Source: JAXHUM01 sp034189325 (GTDB lineage Bacteria; Desulfobacterota; DSM-4660; Desulfatiglandales; Desulfatiglandaceae). Taken from it: DNA of 64,000 nucleotides. The stretch's first letter is position 1. Each line of letters starts with the position of its first letter. Positions 8,984-16,486 of the stretch are shown piece after piece. A model generated the notes under the pieces. It made no database searches, was not told where the DNA came from, and saw nothing but the letters and a program-made list of their open reading frames with translations. The translations under genes were made by a program, and so were the position numbers. Where the stretch lies: NCBI GenBank assembly GCA_034189325.1, contig JAXHUM010000119.1:34407-98406 (forward strand), read 5' to 3'.

Positions 8984-9682
8984 TCAGGACTTATCAAATT
9001 CCCTTAAATGAGATTGCTCATTTATCAATTCGACGCGAAGCCCCCCTCTCTCTTTACGAATAACGCTAAACGCGGCAGTGACCTGCCGTAAGTCTCGGAA
9101 CCTGTCGAGGGAAATCTCCAATGCGTGGCAGAGGATACTGAGGACCACGAAATTGTGGCTGCATATGGCCAGGGTACTTCCCGGCTCGTAGTCCATGGTG
9201 ATCCGATCCAGGGTATCAACGGCCCTTTTCTGGACGTCTTGAAGGCCTTCTCCTCCCGGCATTCTCACGCTGCCGGGATTTCTTATCCAGGCCTCACGAA
9301 AGTCGACGTGTTCCCTGTACCATTGTTGGGCGCCTATGCCATCAAAGTCCCCCAGATCCATCTCAATGAGACCCTCTTCCTCACAAATAGGGGCTGAATC
9401 GTGGAAAGATCTGACAATCCTAGCGGTTTCCCTTGCACGAGCCAGAGGACTGGAATAGATGGCTGTAAAGGTTTCTCCTTTTAATGCCCTGGCCAGTGCC
9501 TGGGCCTGTTTTTTGCCGTTGTGGTTGAGTGGTATATCACTCCTTCCCTGGAAACGATGCGTTCGATTCCATTCTGTCTCGGCGTGGCGGATCAGTACGA
9601 TCCGAATGCCCGAAAATGTCTGTTTGTCAGCCGTCACCAGGGGACCTCTCTCAAGCTCATTCGTCGTCATCGGCACGATCAT
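8984..9682 (-). CDS. Histidine phosphatase family protein (alpha-ribazole phosphatase or phosphoglycerate mutase-like)
   Basis: 232 residues with the catalytic motif VLIRHAETEWN near residue 30, the second arginine region (IYSSPLARARETA) and the distal histidine (AICSHNFVV). The proton donor glutamate is likely in LIEMDLGDFDG. Such proteins include CobC, which removes the 5-prime phosphate of alpha-ribazole in B12 synthesis. A cobinamide kinase gene (49193-49747) and a B12-dependent mutase are in the window but not adjacent, so CobC is only one option. About 25 residues precede the catalytic domain; the start could be ATG 9682 or 9670. It is the last of five minus-strand genes running from 11839. 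Confidence 0.82.
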   Translation of the reverse strand: MIVPMTTNELERGPLVTADKQTFSGIRIVLIRHAETEWNRTHRFQGRSDIPLNHNGKKQAQALARALKGETFTAIYSSPLARARETARIVRSFHDSAPICEEEGLIEMDLGDFDGIGAQQWYREHVDFREAWIRNPGSVRMPGGEGLQDVQKRAVDTLDRITMDYEPGSTLAICSHNFVVLSILCHALEISLDRFRDLRQVTAAFSVIRKERGGLRVELINEQSHLREFDKS

Positions 9683-9712
9683 CCGGTCTTGAATGCTTCC
9701 TCACTCGAAACA

Positions 9713-10156
9713 TTATGTAAAAAGACTGATCTTGCACTGTCTCGCATACTTTATAAAATCTTCGGCTGTCCAGATAGATACGCCCTCTATCAAATCCTCA
9801 GATGAGAGCTCCATCATCTCCATGGTCATGTGACAGGCAACAAAACCCACGCCTTCGATTTCCGCCATTTCCTGCAATTCGGAAAGGGAGGGGATATTGG
9901 CTTTATCCATCTTTTTTTTCATCATGCTCGTGGCCATGGTGGACATACCTGGAATAGCGCCCATAACGCCGGATGGGATGAATTTGCTCTTATCAAGACC
10001 ACCTTTGAGGAGGAGATTCATCCCCATGAACGTGAAAAACACCTTGCTCTCCATACCCTGCCTTACTGCGTTGGTAGCCAGAATAAGCGGGGGATATGCC
10101 CCGTCCAGGCTGTCTCTGCTGCATATAAAGGCTGTCTTTTCTTTGTCCTCTCCCAT
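9713..10156 (-). CDS. DsrE-family protein
   Basis: 147 residues of the DsrE/DsrF-like fold. The start of the fold is seen in KTAFICSRDSLDGAYPPLILATNAVRQG, with a methionine-rich middle and a VGFVACHMTMEMMEL segment. The Cys in that last segment is at the position usually active in sulfur transfer. Proteins of this kind relay persulfide sulfur with TusA-like partners. AAAGGGGTGAG stands before the ATG. It is similar in layout to the second DsrE-like protein at 12922-13467, on the other side of trxB and marR, so the two form a set around a thiol-redox gene. Function as sulfur carrier is inferred from family and context. Confidence 0.82.
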   Translation of the reverse strand: MGEDKEKTAFICSRDSLDGAYPPLILATNAVRQGMESKVFFTFMGMNLLLKGGLDKSKFIPSGVMGAIPGMSTMATSMMKKKMDKANIPSLSELQEMAEIEGVGFVACHMTMEMMELSSEDLIEGVSIWTAEDFIKYARQCKISLFT

Positions 10157-10273
10157 ATGCTCACCCCTTTCACTTTTTTGTCGATGTTATATACACAAGC
10201 TTTTCGAACAGCACTTTTCTGTACCTTTTCTTAAATATTTAACGAGGACTCGATAGCAGGTATCTTACCGATC

Positions 10274-10501
10274 TTAATTGTTTTTTTTCTCACCGTTCAA
10301 AAGCGCAAAAAAAAGTGCATCACGCTCGTCTTCAAGGGCGCACAACTCGGCCATCATGGATGGTTTTGTCGAATGCGCGGGCAAGCGTTCTTCGAGTTCC
10401 TGAATTCTTTCCTCGAGGCACTTTAACTGCTCTTTCATTGAATCTCTATCCGTCTTCATGCTCACCCTGGCTGATCTATCTTGTTTGAGACATGAGGTCA
10501 T
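10274..10501 (-). CDS. Small predicted coiled-coil protein
   Basis: 75 residues from ATG 10501, or 61 residues from ATG 10459, which has the better ribosome site (AGGGTGAG). It is highly charged and mostly helical, with a heptad-like stretch (MKEQLKCLEERIQELEERL). I do not recognise a family. It begins 3 bases after the stop of the gene upstream and is probably co-transcribed with it and with the DsrE-like gene. Confidence 0.55.
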   Translation of the reverse strand: MTSCLKQDRSARVSMKTDRDSMKEQLKCLEERIQELEERLPAHSTKPSMMAELCALEDERDALFFALLNGEKKNN

Positions 10502-10504
10502 TCC

Positions 10505-10852
10505 CTATACCGGAAAGATCACCTGTTGCACAAGTTCCTTTTCCATAATGAGACTACGAACCTTTTCCTGGACCTCTTTATCCCGAATCGCCTCAATCTG
10601 AGAGACCGACAGGCCGTCGGTATTCTCTCGGACTTTCCATTGTTCGACAAAACCGGGGACGAGTGCGTATCCGCAGCCGCCTGTGCCGCAACAGCTGGAA
10701 TCGATCACACCATATCCTGTCACATAGAAAAGATCCTTATCTCCAAAAGGTAAACGAACCTCCTTGGTCAGGACATAACCTCCGCCAATAGCCCTGATTT
10801 CCTGATTCAAATCATAGTGTATATATTCTTTTACCTGTTGTTTGTCCGTCAT
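10505..10852 (-). CDS. Conserved small cytoplasmic protein with CCGTGGCGY motif
   Basis: 115 residues, no signal peptide or membrane segment. The centre carries DSSCCGTGGCGYALVPGFV, a compact three-cysteine, glycine-rich loop that could bind a metal or take part in thiol chemistry. I do not recognise the family by name. It lies between trxB and the small coiled-coil gene on the same strand, in a neighbourhood of DsrE and TusA proteins, so a role near sulfur or redox metabolism is a reasonable guess only. Confidence 0.65.
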   Translation of the reverse strand: MTDKQQVKEYIHYDLNQEIRAIGGGYVLTKEVRLPFGDKDLFYVTGYGVIDSSCCGTGGCGYALVPGFVEQWKVRENTDGLSVSQIEAIRDKEVQEKVRSLIMEKELVQQVIFPV

Positions 10853-10909
10853 GCCTTTATCCTCTGATTCTAAGACTTAGATCATATTGGGCCACACATA
10901 TTGAGCTTT

Positions 10910-11839
10910 CTATTGGGCGCTTTCAATGTAGTGTTCGGCGGATACGGCGGCTATAGCGGCATCCCCTGCCGCAGTGATTACCTGTCTCAAAGGCGTCGTT
11001 CGCACGTCGCCTGCGGCAAAAACCCCGGGGACAGAGGTCTCCATATTTGAATTTGTAATCACGAAACCGTATTCGTCAAGTTTTGGAGCGTCTTCAAGAA
11101 ATTGGTTGTTGGGGACAATTCCCGTCCATATGAAACACCCATCAACAGTGAGTGTCCTGGTTTCACCGGTTTTGACGTTTTTCACGTCAACGCTTTCCAC
11201 GCCACCGGTATTGCCATTTATAGAGGTGGCAATTGAGTCCCAGACAAATTCGATCTTGTCGTTCGCAAATGCCCTCTCCTGGAGGATCTTCGATGCCCTT
11301 AGTTCATCTCGTCTATGGATCAGGTAAACCTTTTCCGCGAATTTTGTAAGGAACAGGCTTTCCTGAACGGCCGTATCACCGCCTCCCACCGCAGCCACCA
11401 TTCGACCTCTGTAAAAAGGCCCATCACATGTGGCGCAAAACGAAACCCCCTTTCCATAAAAGGTGTCCTCACCGGGAATCCCCAGTTTTTTCGGTGAAGC
11501 CCCTGAAGCTATGATCAGGGCCTTGGTAGTAATGGTTTTCCCATCAAGCCTCACCTCCTTTATCGGACCGGATAAATCCAGAGAGAGCACCTCCCCTGTT
11601 TCGATGTTTAGATCAAAACGTTTGACCTGTTCTGTTATTCTTCCCACCAAATCGGTCCCGCTGATTCCCTCAGGAAACCCTGGATAGTTCTCGATCCAGT
11701 CGGTTGAAACAATTTGACCTCCAGGGACAAGCTTTTCAAGCAATAAGATGTTCAGCCTGGCACGAGCCGCATACAATCCAGCAGTAAGGCCGGCAGGGCC
11801 CCCACCGATTATTACTACATCATGATCAACGTTCTTCAT
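10910..11839 (-). CDS. trxB: Thioredoxin reductase
   Basis: 309 residues, standard for low-molecular-weight thioredoxin reductase. It has the FAD motif VVIIGGGPAGLTAGLYAARA at the N-terminus, the redox-active CATC in GVSFCATCDGPFYRG (about residue 135), the pyridine nucleotide motif VGGGDTAVQES, the NADPH-preferring HRRDELRAS, and a C-terminal FAD motif GVFAAGDVRTTPLRQV. It reduces thioredoxin or a related dithiol protein with NADPH in the cytoplasm. No thioredoxin gene is adjacent. GGGAGGATTGATAA precedes the ATG. It heads the minus-strand group that ends with the phosphatase and is divergent from the MarR gene. Confidence 0.93.
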   Translation of the reverse strand: MKNVDHDVVIIGGGPAGLTAGLYAARARLNILLLEKLVPGGQIVSTDWIENYPGFPEGISGTDLVGRITEQVKRFDLNIETGEVLSLDLSGPIKEVRLDGKTITTKALIIASGASPKKLGIPGEDTFYGKGVSFCATCDGPFYRGRMVAAVGGGDTAVQESLFLTKFAEKVYLIHRRDELRASKILQERAFANDKIEFVWDSIATSINGNTGGVESVDVKNVKTGETRTLTVDGCFIWTGIVPNNQFLEDAPKLDEYGFVITNSNMETSVPGVFAAGDVRTTPLRQVITAAGDAAIAAVSAEHYIESAQ

Positions 11840-12293
11840 TTATCAATCCTCCCGTTTTCAAATCAGCAGCCAATTCAAAGGTCTTCGACCGATATCAATT
11901 CCCTTATGCCCACCTTGTCTCCTCCCCTGCCACTGTCAACAGACATTTTGTGAACCGATTATCCCGTTCCATTTTTACCACACAAATGGCATGTCATTTG
12001 CTATCTGTTTTGGATATGATATTAGATTCTTAACCTTTTGACAATACATGAAAACTATATCATGCCCCGCGAAGGGAGGGTTTCTTCGGTGACAGACTTA
12101 CCAAAGAGTTAACATGTCGCCTAACATTACCTGCTATAATGAATCGTTGCGTCAGCACAACCTTCAGATGGCGCTTGATCGGAACTCTGCATAACCCGGC
12201 CAGATGACTTCACTATCTTCCCTGCATTTTGGCGAATCCGCTCAGCTCGGGCGATAAGGAAGATTTAGATACTCATAAATAAACCCAAAAAAC

Positions 12294-12321
12294 TTGACTA
12301 ATAAGATTTCATGGATATAAT
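12294..12321 (+). promoter_or_regulatory. Sigma-70-type promoter of the MarR gene
   Basis: TTGACT (12294-12299), a 16-base spacer and TATAAT (12316-12321). It is followed at once by the palindrome at 12324-12336. The remainder of the 470-base divergent region (11840-12293) is AT-rich and shows no gene. Confidence 0.7.
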
Positions 12322-12323
12322 AC

Positions 12324-12336
12324 TTCATACTATGAA
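12324..12336. promoter_or_regulatory. Palindromic operator at the marR start site
   Basis: TTCATA-C-TATGAA is a perfect palindrome placed where transcription should begin. A 12-of-13 copy lies at 12842-12854 before the DsrE-TusA genes. The pairing suggests binding by the adjacent MarR protein. Confidence 0.6.
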
Positions 12337-12811
12337 CTATTTACACAGCAAAGTCGGGAATGAAATCCCATCCTATCAGGTTCTTGAATTCCAGAGACAC
12401 ATTACCAAGCTGTTTCAATGCTGCACAGAACGCATGCAATACCAAAGTGAGAAATTTCAGCTGCCTGACGCAGAATTGAGATGTCTCATGCTCTTTGGCG
12501 AAGAGAGGTATCTCACGCCGGGAGGGATCGCGCAAAAATTGAATGTGGTCAGGAGCAGGGTTTCAAAAATTGTCAATGGTCTCCTCAAAAAAAACTTGAT
12601 TCAACGCACAAAAGATCCAGAAGATTCCAGGATATACCTTCTTAGCCTAACTCCAGACGGACAACGCAAATGGAATGAAATCAACGCCTTTGTTCAACAG
12701 ACAAATCGTGAGATTCTATCGCAGATGCTGCCAGAGCAGAGAAGCGCCGTGATCATAAGCCTGGGGATACTGGAGGCGTCGATGGAGGTGGTCAAGGAAT
12801 TGATGGTGTAG
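12332..12811 (+). CDS. MarR family transcriptional regulator
   Basis: 159 residues with a winged-helix domain: GGIAQKLNVVRSRVSKIVNGL (recognition helices, about 66-86) followed by the wing DPEDSRIYLLSLTPDG. An ATG at 12311 lies inside the -10 region of the promoter and cannot be used. The next in-frame ATG at 12332 overlaps the operator and would give an almost leaderless message, so the start is uncertain. Two near-identical palindromes, one here and one before the downstream DsrE-like gene, suggest autoregulation and control of the DsrE-TusA genes. No cysteine pair typical of redox-sensing MarR proteins (OhrR) stands out. The signal is unknown. Confidence 0.82.
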   Translation: MNYLHSKVGNEIPSYQVLEFQRHITKLFQCCTERMQYQSEKFQLPDAELRCLMLFGEERYLTPGGIAQKLNVVRSRVSKIVNGLLKKNLIQRTKDPEDSRIYLLSLTPDGQRKWNEINAFVQQTNREILSQMLPEQRSAVIISLGILEASMEVVKELMV

Positions 12812-12841
12812 AATTGAGAAAATGTTTTTGTGACAATTAAC

Positions 12842-12854
12842 TTCATACTGTGAA
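12842..12854. promoter_or_regulatory. Second copy of the MarR-type operator
   Basis: TTCATACTGTGAA differs at one base from the palindrome at 12324-12336. It lies 31 bases after the marR stop codon and 68 bases before the DsrE-like ATG. A weak TTGAGA (12814) with a TTAACT (12837) could be the accompanying promoter. Confidence 0.55.
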
Positions 12855-12921
12855 ATGGAATCAAAGGAAACGTTCAGTGATGAGTACAAACTTGCATGTA
12901 AACATCAAAAAGGGGGCACAA

Positions 12922-13467
12922 ATGGAGAATATCGAAAAACAGATTGAAGATCTCAAGGCCAAGATCGAGGCAGTGGACAAGAAGACTGCCGAAAACAAGC
13001 TCTCCATGATCGTCTTCAGTGGAGATCTGGACAAGGCCCTGGCTGCCTTCATTATCGGCACAGGGGCCGTTGCCATGGGAATGGAGGTGGTCATGTTTTT
13101 CACCTTCTGGGGAACACCCATGCTGAGGGATAAAAACAAGAAAGTCGGGGGGAAGGACATGATGGGCAAGATGTTCGGGACCATGTTGCCCAAGGGAGTC
13201 GACAGCGTCAAACTCTCGAAAATGAATATGGGCGGTATGGGAACCGCTATGATGAAATCGCTGATGAAAAAAAAGAATGTCGCTTCCCTGGACGAAATGA
13301 TCACCCTTGCAGGTGAATTAGGAATCAGGATTTTCGTCTGCGAGATGTCAATGGATCTCATGGGCTTCAAACGCGAAGAAATGATAGACTATCCCGGACT
13401 GACATTCTGTGGGGTCGCCAAGTTTCTGGAAGAGGCCATGACGAGCAAAATTCAACTCTTTTTGTAA
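12922..13467 (+). CDS. DsrE/DsrF-like sulfur-relay family protein
   Basis: 181 residues from ATG 12922, which has AGGGGG 5 bases upstream; an upstream in-frame ATG at 12850 lies in the operator and is unlikely. The N-terminus is a short charged helix, possibly coiled coil (MENIEKQIEDLKAKIEAVDK). The DsrE fold follows (LSMIVFSGDLDKALAAFIIG; VVMFFTFWGTPML). A cysteine sits in IRIFVCEMSMDLMG, matching the position in the other DsrE-like protein of the window, and another lies in GLTFCGVAKF. It is followed by a TusA-like gene, the usual partner in persulfide transfer, and preceded by a MarR operator. Confidence 0.85.
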   Translation: MENIEKQIEDLKAKIEAVDKKTAENKLSMIVFSGDLDKALAAFIIGTGAVAMGMEVVMFFTFWGTPMLRDKNKKVGGKDMMGKMFGTMLPKGVDSVKLSKMNMGGMGTAMMKSLMKKKNVASLDEMITLAGELGIRIFVCEMSMDLMGFKREEMIDYPGLTFCGVAKFLEEAMTSKIQLFL

Positions 13468-13564
13468 TGGCACTATACAGGGGTCTCACAGAACCTGGAA
13501 TTCGAGTCGGTTGAGGACTTGACAAAATGAATACAAACGAATGATTAAGGATAAGGAGGAACAA

Positions 13565-13807
13565 ATGGGTGAAGAAATCAAAGCGGATAAGGTTATGGAT
13601 CTTAAAGGTCTGCCCTGCCCCATGCCGGTCGTGAAGGTGAGCAAGGGCATTAAAGAAGTCGAGATCGGTCAGGTTATTCAGGCGATATCCACCGATCCAG
13701 GTTCTCTCACGGACTTCCCGGCCTGGGCGAAAACCAGTGGGAATGAAATACTCAAGACGGAAGAAAACAATAACGAAATTAATTTCTACATTAAGCGTCT
13801 TGTGTAG
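13565..13807 (+). CDS. TusA/SirA-family sulfur carrier
   Basis: 80 residues from ATG 13565, preceded by a strong AAGGAGG site. The family motif LKGLPCPMPVVKVSKGI holds the active CPxP cysteine at about residue 19, which carries persulfide sulfur. The conserved DPGS (STDPGSLTDFPAWAKTSGN) follows. It is likely co-transcribed with the DsrE-like gene before it. It ends 24 bases before the scaffold gap, so what follows it directly is unknown. Confidence 0.9.
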   Translation: MGEEIKADKVMDLKGLPCPMPVVKVSKGIKEVEIGQVIQAISTDPGSLTDFPAWAKTSGNEILKTEENNNEINFYIKRLV

Positions 13808-13831
13808 TCGAAATTTGACGGTCAGAGAGAT

Positions 13832-13931
13832 NNNNNNNNNNNNNNNNNNNNNNNNNNNNNNNNNNNNNNNNNNNNNNNNNNNNNNNNNNNNNNNNNNNNN
13901 NNNNNNNNNNNNNNNNNNNNNNNNNNNNNNN
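13832..13931. other. Scaffold gap (100 N)
   Basis: Exactly 100 N, the usual placeholder for an unknown length. The two edges share GAGAGAT, and the right edge has inverted repeats (GAGAGATGGGTCTCTC and TCTCTGCA-ATG-TGCAGAGA, 13944-13962). A repeat that stopped assembly is likely. Confidence 0.95.
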
Positions 13932-13995
13932 GAGAGATGGGTCTCTCTGCAATGTGCAGAGACATAAATCTTGATTTCTGATGCCATGGTCTTGT

Positions 13996-14037
13996 GGACC
14001 CTGAGATGCTGCTCTGATGCAGGGCAAAAAAGGGTCC
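13996..14037 (+). repeat. Nested hairpin upstream of the DsrM-like gene
   Basis: GGACCCT (13996-14002) pairs with AGGGTCC (14031-14037), and inside it CTGC (14009-14012) pairs with GCAG (14019-14022). It lies in the 294 bases between the gap and the DsrM-like gene, where no gene is seen. It could be a terminator of something in the gap or a structured leader. Confidence 0.35.
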
Positions 14038-14225
14038 TGTAGAGAGCGGATTTCTCGTCGTCACTTGAGACGGCATTCTACGGCCCATCAGCCGTTGCCA
14101 GACGCCAGGAAGGGCTTTACGGCTTTTAAAAAGCTCCGCATGCCCCCTGGACAATAGGCTGAAAGTCTTGAGGAGTTGTCTAAAGGCCTCATTTTCAGAA
14201 GTAGGTCCGACCGGAGGAATTTAAA

Positions 14226-14933
14226 ATGGAAACGATAAATTATATCATTCTTGTCCCCATGGTATATCTCGCGTTTGCTGTGTTTTTTGTGGGGATTATC
14301 GTAAAAATCATCTCGATATTGCGAAGACCTCCTCTTGTTCCCCATTCACCTATCTACCCCAAAAACCGCCCTGTCTGGTTTTGGGCATTGTATGATGCTT
14401 TTCTGATGCCCTCCGTAAGAAGGCATAATCCGGTCCTATGGTGTTTTCTCATGGCCTTTCACGTCTGTTTTCTTCTCCTGATCATAGGACATCTGGAACT
14501 CATCAAAGACTTTAGGCTCTTTCAGATCGTAGAACATGAGGTTTTTCTCGGACGTGGCGTCATCGGGCTGCTTCTTTCAGTCTCACTCCTTTTTTTCCTA
14601 TTTCGACGCTTTGTGGAGCCGGCCAAGGACCTATCAGTCCCAGAGGACTACTATCTCTTGATTCTTCTCTTCCTGACCGTCATCTTTGGAAGCCAGATGG
14701 ATTGGGCCAGGACACTCTATGACTATGAAGAAATGGGAGTAGAGGCCTATCGCGCCTATCTCATGAGTCTCCTCACCCTAAAGCCTGAAATAACCGATCT
14801 GAGTCTCTCCGGGCATTCGTTTATGTTGATTCTACATGTGTTTTTTGCAAACCTATTCCTGATGTTCTTTCCATTCAGCAAGATTATGCATTCCTTTTTT
14901 TCGATCCCATTAAACGCACTCCGAAGAGGTTAG
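14226..14933 (+). CDS. DsrM/HdrE/NarI-like cytochrome b membrane subunit
   Basis: 235 residues with about five membrane segments (near 5-29, 72-92, 105-125, 140-158 and 197-217), as in NarI, DsrM and HdrE. Histidines within or next to helices (FHVC, IIGHLE, SGHSFML, ILHVFF) could bind two b-type haems. The next gene begins 3 bases after its stop and encodes the matching HdrD/DsrK-like Fe-S subunit. Together they should pass electrons between the membrane quinone pool and cytoplasmic thiol/disulfide or Fe-S partners. No periplasmic cytochrome (DsrJ or TmcA) or DsrOP gene is present, so this is a two-subunit form. GGAGGAATTTAAA precedes the ATG. Confidence 0.8.
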   Translation: METINYIILVPMVYLAFAVFFVGIIVKIISILRRPPLVPHSPIYPKNRPVWFWALYDAFLMPSVRRHNPVLWCFLMAFHVCFLLLIIGHLELIKDFRLFQIVEHEVFLGRGVIGLLLSVSLLFFLFRRFVEPAKDLSVPEDYYLLILLFLTVIFGSQMDWARTLYDYEEMGVEAYRAYLMSLLTLKPEITDLSLSGHSFMLILHVFFANLFLMFFPFSKIMHSFFSIPLNALRRG

Positions 14934-14935
14934 CC

Positions 14936-16189
14936 ATGGATACCCAGCTCCAGAAAGAATTGATCCACCTTTTTGACGGCAAACTAACGAAGACCATGCA
15001 ACTCTATCTCGATACCTGCTCCAGGTGCGGGATATGCACTCCTGCGTGTCACGCATATGCCTCAACGCCGCTTCCCAGATACTCGCCGGCTCACAGGGCT
15101 GAAGTTGTCCGCCGCATTTACAAGAAATACTTCAAGGGACAGGGGAGAGTACTACCAGGTCTGGGACAGGCCAAAAAGCTTGACGACACCGCTCTGACGG
15201 AACTCCATGAAGCCGCCTATACATGTACTGGTTGTCGCCGATGCATGGTCTATTGCCCCTTTGGAATAGACACACAACAGATCATGTCGATTGCAAAACT
15301 CCTTCTTGTGGGAGCAAATGCCGAGCCTGAATTGCTCGCTATGTTGGCAGATGTCTCTATATCCAAGGGAGAATCCATTGACGAGATCAAGGAGGGCTTC
15401 TTAAATGGGCTCAAGAGACTTGAAGCGGATGTTGTCCAAAAATGGAAACAGGAGGCAGGCCAGACACCTATCCCGGCCGATGTAGAAGGCGCAGATATTC
15501 TGTATGTCGCGCTGGCAGGGGCCCATTCGATTATTCCCGCAGCGGCGGTTTTTAATGCCGCAGGTGAAAATTGGACCCTAAGCTTTTTTGAGGCCGTAAA
15601 CTTCGGTGCCTTTGTGGGCGATCCTACAAAGACAAAAATGATCCTGGACCGGATTGTGAATGAGGCCAAAAGGCTCAAGGTCAAAGAGGTCTGCATTTGC
15701 GAGTGCGGCACTGCGTTCCGAATCATGAAACAGCTCTCAGGAGAACAGCCCTTTGAGGTTTCTTCCATTACCGACGTCCACGCCCGCTACATAAAGGAGG
15801 GACGGATCAAGCTGAAAAAGGGCGCGATTGACGGCCCGATGACCTATCATGATCCCTGCCAGATTGCCAGAAATGGAGGAGTCATCCAAGAGCCTCGCTA
15901 TATCTTAAGCCACCTGACGGATGATTACAGGGAATTATCACCCGATCCCAGATATAATTGGTGCTGCGGCGGAGGAGGCGGCCTCGTGGCCCTGGGAGAA
16001 GAGACCATTGATTTTCGAATGAAATCATCCAGAGTAAAGGCCGATCAGATAAAGGAAACCGGAGCAAAAGTATTGGTTACGGCTTGTGAAAACTGTCACG
16101 CCCAGCTCAACGATATCAATGAGCACTTCGATCTTGGAATCGAGGTAAAATACCTCTCTTCCATGGTTGCCGACAGCCTGACACGCTGA
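14936..16189 (+). CDS. DsrK/HdrD-like Fe-S and CCG-domain subunit
   Basis: 417 residues. Two [4Fe-4S] motifs (CSRCGICTPACHAY near 28-41 and CTGCRRCMVYCPFG near 98-111) are followed by a CCG region: CICECGTAF, YHDPCQIARNGG, WCCGGGGG and CENCHAQ. CCG domains bind the non-cubane [4Fe-4S] cluster that acts on disulfides in heterodisulfide reductase. It is the cytoplasmic partner of the cytochrome b subunit just upstream. The ECGTAF cysteine is the position where the paralogue at 34363-35610 has selenocysteine, so this gene is a useful internal comparison. A strong terminator follows at 16230-16271. Confidence 0.87.
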   Translation: MDTQLQKELIHLFDGKLTKTMQLYLDTCSRCGICTPACHAYASTPLPRYSPAHRAEVVRRIYKKYFKGQGRVLPGLGQAKKLDDTALTELHEAAYTCTGCRRCMVYCPFGIDTQQIMSIAKLLLVGANAEPELLAMLADVSISKGESIDEIKEGFLNGLKRLEADVVQKWKQEAGQTPIPADVEGADILYVALAGAHSIIPAAAVFNAAGENWTLSFFEAVNFGAFVGDPTKTKMILDRIVNEAKRLKVKEVCICECGTAFRIMKQLSGEQPFEVSSITDVHARYIKEGRIKLKKGAIDGPMTYHDPCQIARNGGVIQEPRYILSHLTDDYRELSPDPRYNWCCGGGGGLVALGEETIDFRMKSSRVKADQIKETGAKVLVTACENCHAQLNDINEHFDLGIEVKYLSSMVADSLTR

Positions 16190-16229
16190 TTTCCGTTGAT
16201 CGGATACCCCTGGTGACAGCCCGTCCCTT

Positions 16230-16271
16230 GTGGGGCGAATAAATTTTGAAAACAGTTTTATTCCGCCCCAC
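16230..16271 (+). terminator. Strong hairpin terminator after the DsrMK-like pair
   Basis: GTGGGGCGAATAAA pairs with TTTATTCCGCCCCAC (one bulged C), followed by TTTTCC and more T-rich sequence. The rest of the gap to the trpB-like gene (16272-16486) shows no gene. Confidence 0.75.
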
Positions 16272-16486
16272 TTTTCCTTGCATTTTTCATATTTTGCGAC
16301 TATCAATAGGCAATTCGCTGAGAGAGTCCTATTACGCAAAGTCTTTGCCGACCCGCTAAAATTCTCGACCGGAGACCATGCTACCCAGGGCCTTTGCCGA
16401 AAGAGATCGATTTGAGATGGTCTGTGCGGCAGGTTTTGCGAAAAAGGTCTTCTGGAGAGTCAACCCATTTTCAGAAAGGAGCAACT

